From the NCBI GenBank assembly GCA_041580375.1, contig JBFGDZ010000080.1, positions 1-15,364 of the forward strand: a DNA stretch of 15,364 nucleotides, written 5' to 3'. The position numbers and the translations under genes were made by a program. Every line of letters starts with the position of its first letter. Within the stretch, counting starts at the first letter, position 1. Positions 1 through 7,198 of the stretch are shown here, one piece after another. The notes beneath the pieces are model-generated. The model was not told the origin of the DNA. It worked only from the letters and a program-made list of their open reading frames with translations, and ran no database searches. The stretch is from JAPUIN01 sp041580375. Lineage in GTDB: Bacteria; Acidobacteriota; Polarisedimenticolia; Gp22-AA2.

Positions 1-1321
1 CGATCGCCCGCAGCTGGAACCCGCGCCTGCGGCGCAGCGCGGGAAGGTGCGCCCCCTTCACGAACGCGCCCGCTCCGCAAAGGGCGACGCCGATCGTCCC
101 CCCGGCGCGCGGCAGCGGATCAAAAGCCGGCGGCCGCGGCCCGGCCGCCGGCCCGGCGGGAGCTCTCTCCGGGAAGCCGTCGGCGGCGGAATCTCCAGCC
201 GCCGACGCGTAAGCCAGCACGATACCGAGCGGACGATCGCCGGATCCCTCGCCGGCGATCGCGGCGTACGCCTCCCCCGCCCGATCCAGCGGGACGATGC
301 GATCGATCAGCGCCCCCACACGCACGCGCCCGTCCCGCGCCAGCCGGAGGAAAGCGTCCATGTTGCGGTTCTCCGTCCAGCGCACGTAGGCCGGGGGGTA
401 GTCGATCCCCTTCTCCTCGTAGGAGGGATCGTACCGGCCGGGACCGTAGGAGGTGCTCATCAGCAGGTCGAGCTCCTTCTCGTACATGAGGGAGCGATCC
501 AGATCCATGCCCACGTCGCCGATCAGGACGACCGTCCCCTTCCGACGGCAGATGCGCATCGCCAGGTTGGCCACCTCGGACCGCTCCGACGCCGCGTACA
601 CGAGAACCGCGTCCGCCAGCAGCCCCCCGGTCGCGCGGGGCACCTCGTCCCGCGGATCCCGGGACGCCAGGTCGTGCGCGTCGATGCCGAGCGAGCGGGC
701 CCGCGCGGCGCGAGCCGGGTCCGTGTCGAAGCCCAGGACGCGGGCGCCGGCGGCCCTCAGGATCTGCGCCCCGAGGCACCCGATCAGCCCGAGGCCCAGG
801 ACGACCGCCGTTTCGCCGATCCGCACGCCCGATCGCCGCACCCCCTGCAGCGCGATCGCCCCGAGCGTCGCGAACGCCGCCTCGCTCAGGGGGAGGCCCT
901 CCGGGACCGGAACGACGAGGTTGCGCGGCACGGCGATCCACTCGGCGTGGCTGGCGTATCCCGCCCCGGCGCAGGCCACGCGCGTCCCGCGGGGCAGATC
1001 CGCCACGCCGCGACCCACCGCTTCCACGACGCCCGACGCCGCGTAGCCGGGAGCGACGGCGCCCGCCTCGCGGCCGCGCAGCCGCGACAGCACGCCGCCC
1101 GGGCCCTCCGATCGCAGGATCTCCATCGCCCGGCGAATCTTCGCCGGGTCGGCGGCATCGCGCAGAAGCGACGGGCCGCTCGAGGCGCCGAGCGCCTTGC
1201 GCTCCGTTCCGGAGCTCAGAACCGAGAACGCCGTGCGCACGAGCACGCGACCCGGCTCGGCCCGCGGAGCCGGGACCTCCTCCACGACCGTCCGCCCGTC
1301 GATCAGGAGAACCTGCTTCAC
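1..1321 (-). CDS. Bi-domain oxidoreductase: MDR dehydrogenase fused to Gfo/Idh/MocA domain (partial, C-terminus outside window)
   Basis: Predicted NAD(P)-dependent sugar oxidoreductase of the two-domain type found in surface-polysaccharide clusters; the substrate cannot be read from sequence. 440 codons are visible. Residues 1-370 are a medium-chain dehydrogenase/reductase: GroES-like part with LSSGTER (35-41) and PGYAASGVVE (91-100), then a Rossmann fold with G-L-G-L-I-G at 176-181 and an acidic residue after strand 2 (FDTD, 198-201). The usual catalytic-zinc Cys of classical alcohol dehydrogenases is absent at SSGTE, as I recall being normal for this family. After an Ala/Pro-rich linker (about 372-407) a second Rossmann domain begins in the same frame with GVALCGAGAF and HLPAL (411-429), the Gfo/Idh/MocA signature. 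The second domain continues past base 1. The GTG start shares the GTGA overlap with the preceding lyase-like gene, and no in-frame ATG is better placed. Family assignment is firm; substrate and role in glycan precursor synthesis are inferred. Confidence 0.9.
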   Translation of the reverse strand, partial: MKQVLLIDGRTVVEEVPAPRAEPGRVLVRTAFSVLSSGTERKALGASSGPSLLRDAADPAKIRRAMEILRSEGPGGVLSRLRGREAGAVAPGYAASGVVEAVGRGVADLPRGTRVACAGAGYASHAEWIAVPRNLVVPVPEGLPLSEAAFATLGAIALQGVRRSGVRIGETAVVLGLGLIGCLGAQILRAAGARVLGFDTDPARAARARSLGIDAHDLASRDPRDEVPRATGGLLADAVLVYAASERSEVANLAMRICRRKGTVVLIGDVGMDLDRSLMYEKELDLLMSTSYGPGRYDPSYEEKGIDYPPAYVRWTENRNMDAFLRLARDGRVRVGALIDRIVPLDRAGEAYAAIAGEGSGDRPLGIVLAYASAAGDSAADGFPERAPAGPAAGPRPPAFDPLPRAGGTIGVALCGAGAFVKGAHLPALRRRRGFQLRAI

Positions 1322-3393
1322 GGCGCCTCCTCCCGTCCGCCGGCCCCGCAGGCCCGCTCGACTCCCGCGATCTCCAGCGCGAATCGGGCGGTGATCGGCA
1401 GTGGACCCGACCATTCGTAACGCGCCCGGAATGACGATTCCACGCGTCCATAGGCGCGGGAGAACCGATCGGCCTCGACCCGCGCCGAGGCTCCCTCCGG
1501 CAGAAGGAGAGGCAGGATCGCGAACCGGAGGGGGCCGGTCCGCCCGCGCACGACGCTCCCCGCGGCCTCGACCGACGCTTCGCATTCTGGATCCAGGTGG
1601 AAGTACCACTCCAGGGCATGGCGCCCCCTGCCGACGAGGGAGTCCTCGATCACGAAGCGACCCGTGCGCTTGTTGAGCAGCAGAACGCGCCGATGGAGAA
1701 CCGGTGACGCCAGCCGCATGTATCCGCGGTGCTCCGCCTCGACCAGATCGAAACCGCGCCGGGAGACGAAACGCAGGATGGACGGCTCGTCGAGCCCCGG
1801 CAGGCGGAACGGCTCGGACGGCAGCGGATTGATCTCCTGGCCGTCCACCCTCACGGTGTTGTGAGCGGCCGTGGATCGGAAGCGATCGCGGATCTCCCGA
1901 TCGGGCGTGTAGACGCCGACCCCGGGATCGACGAGGATGTCGCGGCCTCCCGCGGAGATCTCGATCGACAGGGTGTCGTTGTGTGCGTGCGTGCCGATGC
2001 CCCCCATGCCCACGGGCCCCGCATCGAGGATCGCGTAGAGATCCAGGTGCCGCAGGATGGCGAGGCCGGCGTGCGGATAGTGCGCGCCGGTGACGGTCAC
2101 GCGCGGCGCGGCCGCCGGCGGGCCGAGCAGATCGAGACAGCGATCCCCCTCGATCCAGAGGGCCTCGTCCCAGCGATCTCCGGCCAGGGCGAACAGCGCC
2201 GCGTCCCCGTACGCGCAGCCGGCCGTTGCGAGGAGATGCCGGTGATCCCGCCGATCGTTTCCGTACCCGCCCAGAATCTGAAGCCGGCCGTCGTCGTTGT
2301 CCCCGATTTGGGGCGCGAGCCCGTTCGGCTTCACGTAATGGGCGATGAAATCGACGCGGCGACGCACATCCTCGCGCAGCTCGGGCAGCCGGAAGCCCGA
2401 GCGCTCCGCGAGAAGCAGCGCCGTGAGGAGCATCTCCGTGGTCAGCCTGTGGTACGCGATCGACGCCTCGTAGTCGACGCCGTCGGGATAGGTCTGCAGA
2501 CCGCTCTCGCGGACGATCTCGGTGATCGCCAGTCCCTTCCAGACGTCGGCCTCCGGAGCGCCGCGGAAAAGCACACCCAGGAAGAGCAGCCCGACCAGGT
2601 CCGCCAGATAGTGATTGCCGTTGGGAGGCCCGTGCTCCAGATGTCCCGCGATGAATCGTCCGTGCGCGAAGAGCGATCTCAGAAGGAGGGATGCGAAGGG
2701 CCGGTCCGCGTCGACCTCCTCGCGGAAGAACCCGTACGCCCAGATCCAGTTGATCGCCCGGATGGCCACGTCCATCGTGCAGGTCCAGTTGACTCCGCGC
2801 GCGGGCCGGTTCTCGCGCAGCCAGTCCCGGATCTGCTCCTTGAATTCGGCGAAATACCGACCGTCGCCCGTGAGCCAGGCAGCCTGGCCCAGGCAGGGCA
2901 GATGCTGGAAGCGCGACAGCTCCCAGGGCACCTTGATGTCGAATCCGCGTCCGAAATCCCCGGACATCGCCGCCTGCAGATCCTCGAAGTACGCGTGGCG
3001 CGGCCAGGCGTGCCCCGACTTGAAGTCGACGTGCCACGGCAGGCGCGGCCCGAGGTCGCACGGCCCCGAACCCAACAGGTCGAAGCGGTGCGCGAGGACC
3101 CGGTCCGCCTCCCGCACGATGGCGGAGACGCGCGCCGGATGGCGCTCCTTCAGGAAACGGAGGATGCGGCCGCGCGGGAGATCGGCGACGAACAGCCTCT
3201 CCGCATGCGCGCGGAGTCCCGTCATCGCCTCGGCCGGTGTTCCGAAGCGCCCTCCCAGCACTCCGAGGAATTCGTTCTCCGAGGGGATCGCCAGGTGGGC
3301 CCGATCGCGCAGGCGGCGGACGGCCTGCCCCACGCGGCGCTTCAGTCCACGCGCGGCCACGATCGGATCGAACCGCGTCCCCGTCAGGTCCAT
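1318..3393 (-). CDS. Heparinase II/III family protein (polysaccharide lyase-like)
   Basis: Predicted uronic-acid polysaccharide lyase-like protein of 691 residues, normal length for the family. The N-terminal half (about 90-420) is the alpha/alpha-toroid: NGNHY (258-262) and DGVDYEASIAYH (304-315) match the conserved Asn/His and Tyr-His active-site region. The C-terminal half (about 430-690) is the beta-sandwich heparinase II/III domain, with GTHAHND (467-473), LVDPG (487-491) and AAHNTV (509-514). Start ATG was chosen because GGGAGAGGGGG lies 8 nt upstream; it overlaps the end of the glycosyltransferase gene by 10 nt, and the longer in-frame reading has no support. There is no hydrophobic signal peptide: the N-terminus is charged and Arg-rich. 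Relatives occur beside bi-domain oxidoreductases in exopolysaccharide clusters. Here its stop overlaps that gene, so the two are probably translated together. Whether it cleaves, edits or merely binds the glycan is unknown. Confidence 0.9.
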   Translation of the reverse strand: MDLTGTRFDPIVAARGLKRRVGQAVRRLRDRAHLAIPSENEFLGVLGGRFGTPAEAMTGLRAHAERLFVADLPRGRILRFLKERHPARVSAIVREADRVLAHRFDLLGSGPCDLGPRLPWHVDFKSGHAWPRHAYFEDLQAAMSGDFGRGFDIKVPWELSRFQHLPCLGQAAWLTGDGRYFAEFKEQIRDWLRENRPARGVNWTCTMDVAIRAINWIWAYGFFREEVDADRPFASLLLRSLFAHGRFIAGHLEHGPPNGNHYLADLVGLLFLGVLFRGAPEADVWKGLAITEIVRESGLQTYPDGVDYEASIAYHRLTTEMLLTALLLAERSGFRLPELREDVRRRVDFIAHYVKPNGLAPQIGDNDDGRLQILGGYGNDRRDHRHLLATAGCAYGDAALFALAGDRWDEALWIEGDRCLDLLGPPAAAPRVTVTGAHYPHAGLAILRHLDLYAILDAGPVGMGGIGTHAHNDTLSIEISAGGRDILVDPGVGVYTPDREIRDRFRSTAAHNTVRVDGQEINPLPSEPFRLPGLDEPSILRFVSRRGFDLVEAEHRGYMRLASPVLHRRVLLLNKRTGRFVIEDSLVGRGRHALEWYFHLDPECEASVEAAGSVVRGRTGPLRFAILPLLLPEGASARVEADRFSRAYGRVESSFRARYEWSGPLPITARFALEIAGVERACGAGGREEAP

Positions 3394-5009
3394 CGCAACA
3401 GCCCCCTCTCCCGGAGCGCCTCGATGATCCCGCCCACGTGGGCCTCCCACGTGTGCCGCTCGACCGCGCGACGGCGGGCCGCCTCCCCCAGCCGCTTGCG
3501 CAACAGCGGATCATCCACCAGGCGCACGAGAGCATCCGCCAGCGACGACGCGTTACCGGGATCGCTCAGGAGCGCCGTTCGCCCGTCCTCCAGCACCCCC
3601 GCGATCTGATCGAGGCGGCTGGCGACGATGCCCCGCCCCATCGCCATGTACTCGAACAACTTGGTCGGCGAGCCGAAGAACGGCGTGCCGTCCGCGTTCG
3701 GCACGTGCGGGGCCGCCAGGATGTCCATGGCGGCGAGATGTTCCGGGCCGTTTTCCTGAGGCACGAGGCCGGTGAAGACGGCCCGGGCCCGCTGGCCGGC
3801 GGAGGCGAGGATCGCCTCGCACCCGGCGCGCTCCGGCCCATCGCCGACGAACAGGAGCCGGGTCCCGGGCCGCGATGCCAGAACGCGCGCCGCGGCCCGC
3901 GCCAGCACCGTGGCGCCGTGCCACATCCCGAAGGTGCCGATGAAACCGATCACGGTGGCCCCCTCCAGACCGTGCCGCCGCCGCACGGCGCCGCCGTCCA
4001 GGTCGGGATGGTAACGCTCCGGATCGACGCCGTTCGGCCGCGTCACGATCCGTTCCGGCTCCACGCCGCGCGCGACCAGGCCGTCCCGGAGGGCGTCGGA
4101 GACCACCACGATCAGATCGGCATGGCGCAGATTGATCGCCTCCAGCCCGACGAACAGCGGACGCCATCCGAGCGGCCGGGACCAGTGGTCGGCGATCCAG
4201 ACCTCCGATCCGTTGTATTCGAGGACCAGCGGCACGCCGAACCGTCTCGACAGCGCCACGCCGGCGTGGTTCCCGGCGTCGAAGCGCTGGTAGATCAGGT
4301 CGGCCGGCCGGCGCGCGAGGATCGTCCGCGCCTGACGCTCGAAACGGAACGAGTGCGCGAAATAAGGGATCTCCCGGGCCACGTTGTACAGTCGCGAGGG
4401 CCGCACGACGTGCACCGCGTGGCGCGCGGGATCGATCATCCGCGGGGCGGCCGTGCTCACGAAGCTCAGCTCGGCGCCCGCGCCGTGAAACCCCGCGGCC
4501 ACTCCGGCCGTGTGAGCCACCGATCCGCCCGCTTCGATCCCGGACCACAGATCGCTGCGCAGATAGCAGACGCGGCGGCCGGAGGCCGGGGCCGGTGCGT
4601 GCCGCGGAGCGCGGCGCAGCCGGGTGATGCGGGCGGCCGTCCTCAGGACGACCCAGGCGCAGGCCCCCAGGCCGGCAACGTACAGGGGCAGATCGCGCAG
4701 CAGGAAGCGCGCCGGCGACAGGATCATCTCCGAGCCCTGCAGATCGACGAGCCGTTTCGACCGCGCGGGCGCCAGCGCTCCCAGGGCCTGCAGCCGGATC
4801 ATCTTGTGATGGAAATCCAGATGATCGCTCAGGACGATGAACTCCTCCGCCCGCATCCGCGCGAGGCGCGACAGGAGGGCCATCGGACCGAGCCCCTGAA
4901 CCTCCTCCCTCCGGATCGGCTGGAGGTCCAGCCCCGGGAGGATCGAGGACAGGCTCCGCTCGACCCGTCCCGGGTCGCGCACGAGGAGCAGCACGGCCGC
5001 GGTCCTCAC
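3384..5009 (-). CDS. GT4-family glycosyltransferase with N-terminal extension and membrane helix
   Basis: Predicted retaining GT-B glycosyltransferase of 541 residues, presumably adding a sugar to a lipid-linked glycan at the cytoplasmic face of the inner membrane. The catalytic part begins near residue 147 with an N-terminal Rossmann-like domain carrying RSDLWSGIEAGGSVAH (151-166). The C-terminal donor-binding domain has PNGVD (325-329), GTFGMWHG (358-365), FVGDGPE (387-393) and GSPTKLFEYMAMG (446-458) with the conserved Glu453. About 145 residues precede this: short alpha/beta-looking segments, DHLDFHHK (62-69), and one hydrophobic stretch (about 107-123) likely to be a membrane helix. I do not recognise this extension. 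GTG start is set by the GTGA overlap with the methyltransferase gene, and the long upstream frame is its shadow. Donor and acceptor are unknown; the GT4 call is firm. Confidence 0.9.
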   Translation of the reverse strand: MRTAAVLLLVRDPGRVERSLSSILPGLDLQPIRREEVQGLGPMALLSRLARMRAEEFIVLSDHLDFHHKMIRLQALGALAPARSKRLVDLQGSEMILSPARFLLRDLPLYVAGLGACAWVVLRTAARITRLRRAPRHAPAPASGRRVCYLRSDLWSGIEAGGSVAHTAGVAAGFHGAGAELSFVSTAAPRMIDPARHAVHVVRPSRLYNVAREIPYFAHSFRFERQARTILARRPADLIYQRFDAGNHAGVALSRRFGVPLVLEYNGSEVWIADHWSRPLGWRPLFVGLEAINLRHADLIVVVSDALRDGLVARGVEPERIVTRPNGVDPERYHPDLDGGAVRRRHGLEGATVIGFIGTFGMWHGATVLARAAARVLASRPGTRLLFVGDGPERAGCEAILASAGQRARAVFTGLVPQENGPEHLAAMDILAAPHVPNADGTPFFGSPTKLFEYMAMGRGIVASRLDQIAGVLEDGRTALLSDPGNASSLADALVRLVDDPLLRKRLGEAARRRAVERHTWEAHVGGIIEALRERGLLRWT

Positions 5010-5767
5010 GGCGCCTCCGGCTTGCGCGCGAGACACCCGATCCGCTCGCCGAAGTGGACGAGGGGATACAGGAGGTCGCGAAACGGTTTCGGCATGAACG
5101 AGGGCATCGTCAGCAGACCGCGCCATTCGGACGAGAACCTGACGACGCGCAGCCCGAGCCCCCGGAGCTCGCGCTTCAGCTCCCAGGGACCGTACAGATA
5201 GGAGTAACCGTAATCGCTCCGCGTCCGGCGGTTGCGCAGGTGGGCGAACAGGAAGGTGCTGTAGCGGTTCGGCACCGTGACGATCAGATGCCCGCCCGGC
5301 CGGACGACGCGGAGCATCTCGCTCAGGGCCGCGCGGCGGTGCTCGGCGCCCGGGATGTGCTCGATGGTGGAGAACGAGACGGCCGCGTCGAACGAGGCGT
5401 CGGCGAACGACATCCGGCACGCGTCCTCGACGAGGAACCGCACCCGCGAGCACAGGTCGGGCGCCAGCTCGCGGCGCAGGATCCGCTCCGCCATCGCGAC
5501 GGCGTCCTCGTTGACGTCGATGGCGGTCCAGGACCGCACCCGCCGCGCGAAGTGCAGCTCGTCGATCGGCTCGAAGCAGCCCACGTTCAGGACGTCGGAT
5601 CGCTCGAGATCGAGATCTTCCAGCAGGTCCCAGTCCACCAGGGCCTTGGTCGCCAGGTAGGTCGGATTGTCCCTGAAGCCTCGCGCCTCGACCCGGCCCG
5701 CGTTCCTCGAATAGGCGGCCCGGACGTCGGCGCGAGCGCGGTCGACGTTTCTCGCCTCGAAGCTCAT
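5006..5767 (-). CDS. Class I SAM-dependent methyltransferase
   Basis: Predicted methyltransferase of 253 residues acting in the cytosol, probably on a sugar or glycan intermediate given its neighbours. The Rossmann-fold signature is clear: motif I VLNVGCFEP (59-67), acidic end of strand 2 AIDVNEDAV (82-90), then VEDACRMSF (113-121), FDAAVSFSTIEHI (126-138) and the LRVVRPGGHLIVTVPN block (152-167), typical of Methyltransf_11/25-type domains. The C-terminal 80 residues contain YGYSYLYGPWELKREL and GPWEL-like elements seen in glycan-cluster methyltransferases. The ATG overlaps the flippase stop by 4 nt (ATGA), and its own stop overlaps the next GTG. Class is certain; substrate (for example an O-methyl sugar) is inference. 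Confidence 0.9.
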   Translation of the reverse strand: MSFEARNVDRARADVRAAYSRNAGRVEARGFRDNPTYLATKALVDWDLLEDLDLERSDVLNVGCFEPIDELHFARRVRSWTAIDVNEDAVAMAERILRRELAPDLCSRVRFLVEDACRMSFADASFDAAVSFSTIEHIPGAEHRRAALSEMLRVVRPGGHLIVTVPNRYSTFLFAHLRNRRTRSDYGYSYLYGPWELKRELRGLGLRVVRFSSEWRGLLTMPSFMPKPFRDLLYPLVHFGERIGCLARKPEAP

Positions 5768-7056
5768 GTCCGCAGCCCCAGGAGGCCGGCGATCTCGTCC
5801 GCCGGCATGACGATCGTCTCGCGCAGTCCGGCCGATCCGGAGCGCACGAACCATGCCAGCGACAGGGCGAACATCAGGCCGTACGCCGCGGTCGAAGCGC
5901 CCGCGGCCCCGATCAGGCCGAACGGCGGGATCAACAGGACGTTCAGGCCCAGGTTGACCGCCAGTCCCCCCGCCGGGATCGCCACCGCCGCCCACGGAAG
6001 CCCCCGGCCCGCGAAATGATTCATCAGAATGCCGTTCACGCCGAGGGCCCAGACGCCCGGCAGGAGCCATCGCGTCGGGGCGACGGCCGCGGCGAACGGA
6101 GTTCCGTACAGGAGGTGAACGACCGGATCGACCAGGATGAACGCGGCTGCGCACAGGACGCTCAGAATGAGCACGGCGTGGCGGGTGACGCGCGCCGTGA
6201 TCGCCTCGGGGTCGGCCGCACCCGCACCGGCGATGCGGGGCATGAGGATGGTGCCGACGGTCACCGGGACGATCAGCAGAACGTCGGCGATCTGCGCCGC
6301 GATCGAGTAGACCCCGGCCGCCGGCGTTCCGAGATAATAATTCACCAGGAGCATGTCGGACCGGATCACCATGAACGAGAACAGGCAGGCGACGTAGGCG
6401 CGGCCGCCGTAGCTGACCATGCGCCGGAACAGATCCGGATCGAAGCGCCCCCTGAACGGGGCGCGGCGCGCGCAGGTGAGGCCCGACGCCGCTCCGCCCA
6501 GCACGCCGACGATCGCGAGCAGGACGATCGTCCCCGATACGCCTCCGGCGAGACCGACGAGGTAGACGGCGACCGCGGCGAAGGCCAGGACCCGCTGGCC
6601 GATCTCGAGCAGGTTGAAGGCGGCGATGTCGTTCATTCCCAGCAGGGCGTTCTGAAACAGGAAGCCCATGAAGTGGAAGGGCAGAGCCGCGGCCGTCACG
6701 ACGATCAGCGCCCGCGGAATGCCGGCGAACCAGTCGCTCCGGATCCATGCGAGACCCAGGATGACCGACCCGGCGGCTGCTCCCAGAGCCAGGCTGAGCC
6801 AGAGCGTGTTCCCCAGGATGCGATCCCGCGACCGTGGCTCGCGCGCGGCGAAATAGACGTTTCCGCTGTGCAGGCCCAGATTCCCGAACTGCAGCGCCAG
6901 GCCCGCGATCACGGAGAGGGTGACCAGCACGCCGCGCCCCTCCGGCCCGAGCCAGCGCGCGGTGATGATGCTGCTCAGAAACCCGATGCCGATCGCGAGG
7001 CCGCGGCCCGAGAGCGTCATCGCCACCCGGCCCCGGAAGGTCTCGGTGATCTTCAT
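5764..7056 (-). CDS. Wzx-type polysaccharide flippase (MOP superfamily)
   Basis: Predicted inner-membrane flippase of 430 residues that moves an undecaprenyl-linked oligosaccharide to the periplasmic side. It is hydrophobic throughout with about 12 predicted membrane helices. Family features are the N-terminal SGRGLAIGIGFLSSIITARWLGPEGRG (16-42 region), the NLGL segment (59-62) after helix 2, and FRRMVSYGGRAYVACLFSFMVIRSD (210-234 region), typical of polysaccharide-biosynthesis transporters. ATG at 7056 is preferred because GGAG sits 5 nt upstream; an in-frame ATG at 7113 would add 19 residues but has no ribosome-binding site. It is the first gene of an operon led by the promoter at 7140-7168 and is coupled to the methyltransferase through ATGA. 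Glycan specificity cannot be seen. Confidence 0.9.
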   Translation of the reverse strand: MKITETFRGRVAMTLSGRGLAIGIGFLSSIITARWLGPEGRGVLVTLSVIAGLALQFGNLGLHSGNVYFAAREPRSRDRILGNTLWLSLALGAAAGSVILGLAWIRSDWFAGIPRALIVVTAAALPFHFMGFLFQNALLGMNDIAAFNLLEIGQRVLAFAAVAVYLVGLAGGVSGTIVLLAIVGVLGGAASGLTCARRAPFRGRFDPDLFRRMVSYGGRAYVACLFSFMVIRSDMLLVNYYLGTPAAGVYSIAAQIADVLLIVPVTVGTILMPRIAGAGAADPEAITARVTRHAVLILSVLCAAAFILVDPVVHLLYGTPFAAAVAPTRWLLPGVWALGVNGILMNHFAGRGLPWAAVAIPAGGLAVNLGLNVLLIPPFGLIGAAGASTAAYGLMFALSLAWFVRSGSAGLRETIVMPADEIAGLLGLRT

Positions 7057-7139
7057 CCACTCTCCGGATTGAAGGACGACGCGAAACCTGCCGGCCCGCG
7101 CACCCCATCCCATGACTTTACAGACACTTACGATGCGCC

Positions 7140-7168
7140 AATATAATCCCCGCGCCCCCGCTTGTCCA
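7140..7168 (-). promoter_or_regulatory. Sigma-70-type promoter upstream of flippase operon
   Basis: Read on the minus strand there is TGGACA (7168-7163), a 17-nt spacer, then TATATT (7145-7140). Each hexamer matches the sigma-70 consensus at 5 of 6 positions and the spacer is optimal. Transcription would begin near 7133, leaving a leader of about 77 nt before the flippase ATG. The -10 region is an AT-rich patch in otherwise very GC-rich DNA. No terminator separates it from the preceding ligase-like gene, so it may act alongside read-through. Confidence 0.6.
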
Positions 7169-7198
7169 CAATTTGACGCTGGAGGAAGTTATTTACAG

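Noticed and set aside
1..1321. Frameshift between the dehydrogenase and the Gfo/Idh/MocA part
   Set aside because: A first reading seemed to hit a stop near base 58, but recounting the six-C run at 98-103 shows both domains are in one continuous frame.
120..1619. Minus-strand open frame of 499 codons
   Set aside because: It lies in a different frame over the dehydrogenase domain and the end of the lyase-like gene; both real proteins have complete family motifs and this one has none.
1729..3609. Long plus-strand open frame of 626 codons opposite the lyase-like gene
   Set aside because: Arg/Pro/Gln-rich low-complexity translation with no domain, on the antisense of a clear heparinase-family gene; a common artefact of GC-rich coding DNA. 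The same holds for the other long plus-strand frames (47-1420, 3237-5201, 6016-7146, 7112-8332, 9913-10950, 12246-13532).
5010..5453. N-terminal extension of the GT4 glycosyltransferase
   Set aside because: These codons are out of frame with, and fully covered by, the methyltransferase gene, whose motifs are intact; the GTGA junction gives the natural start.
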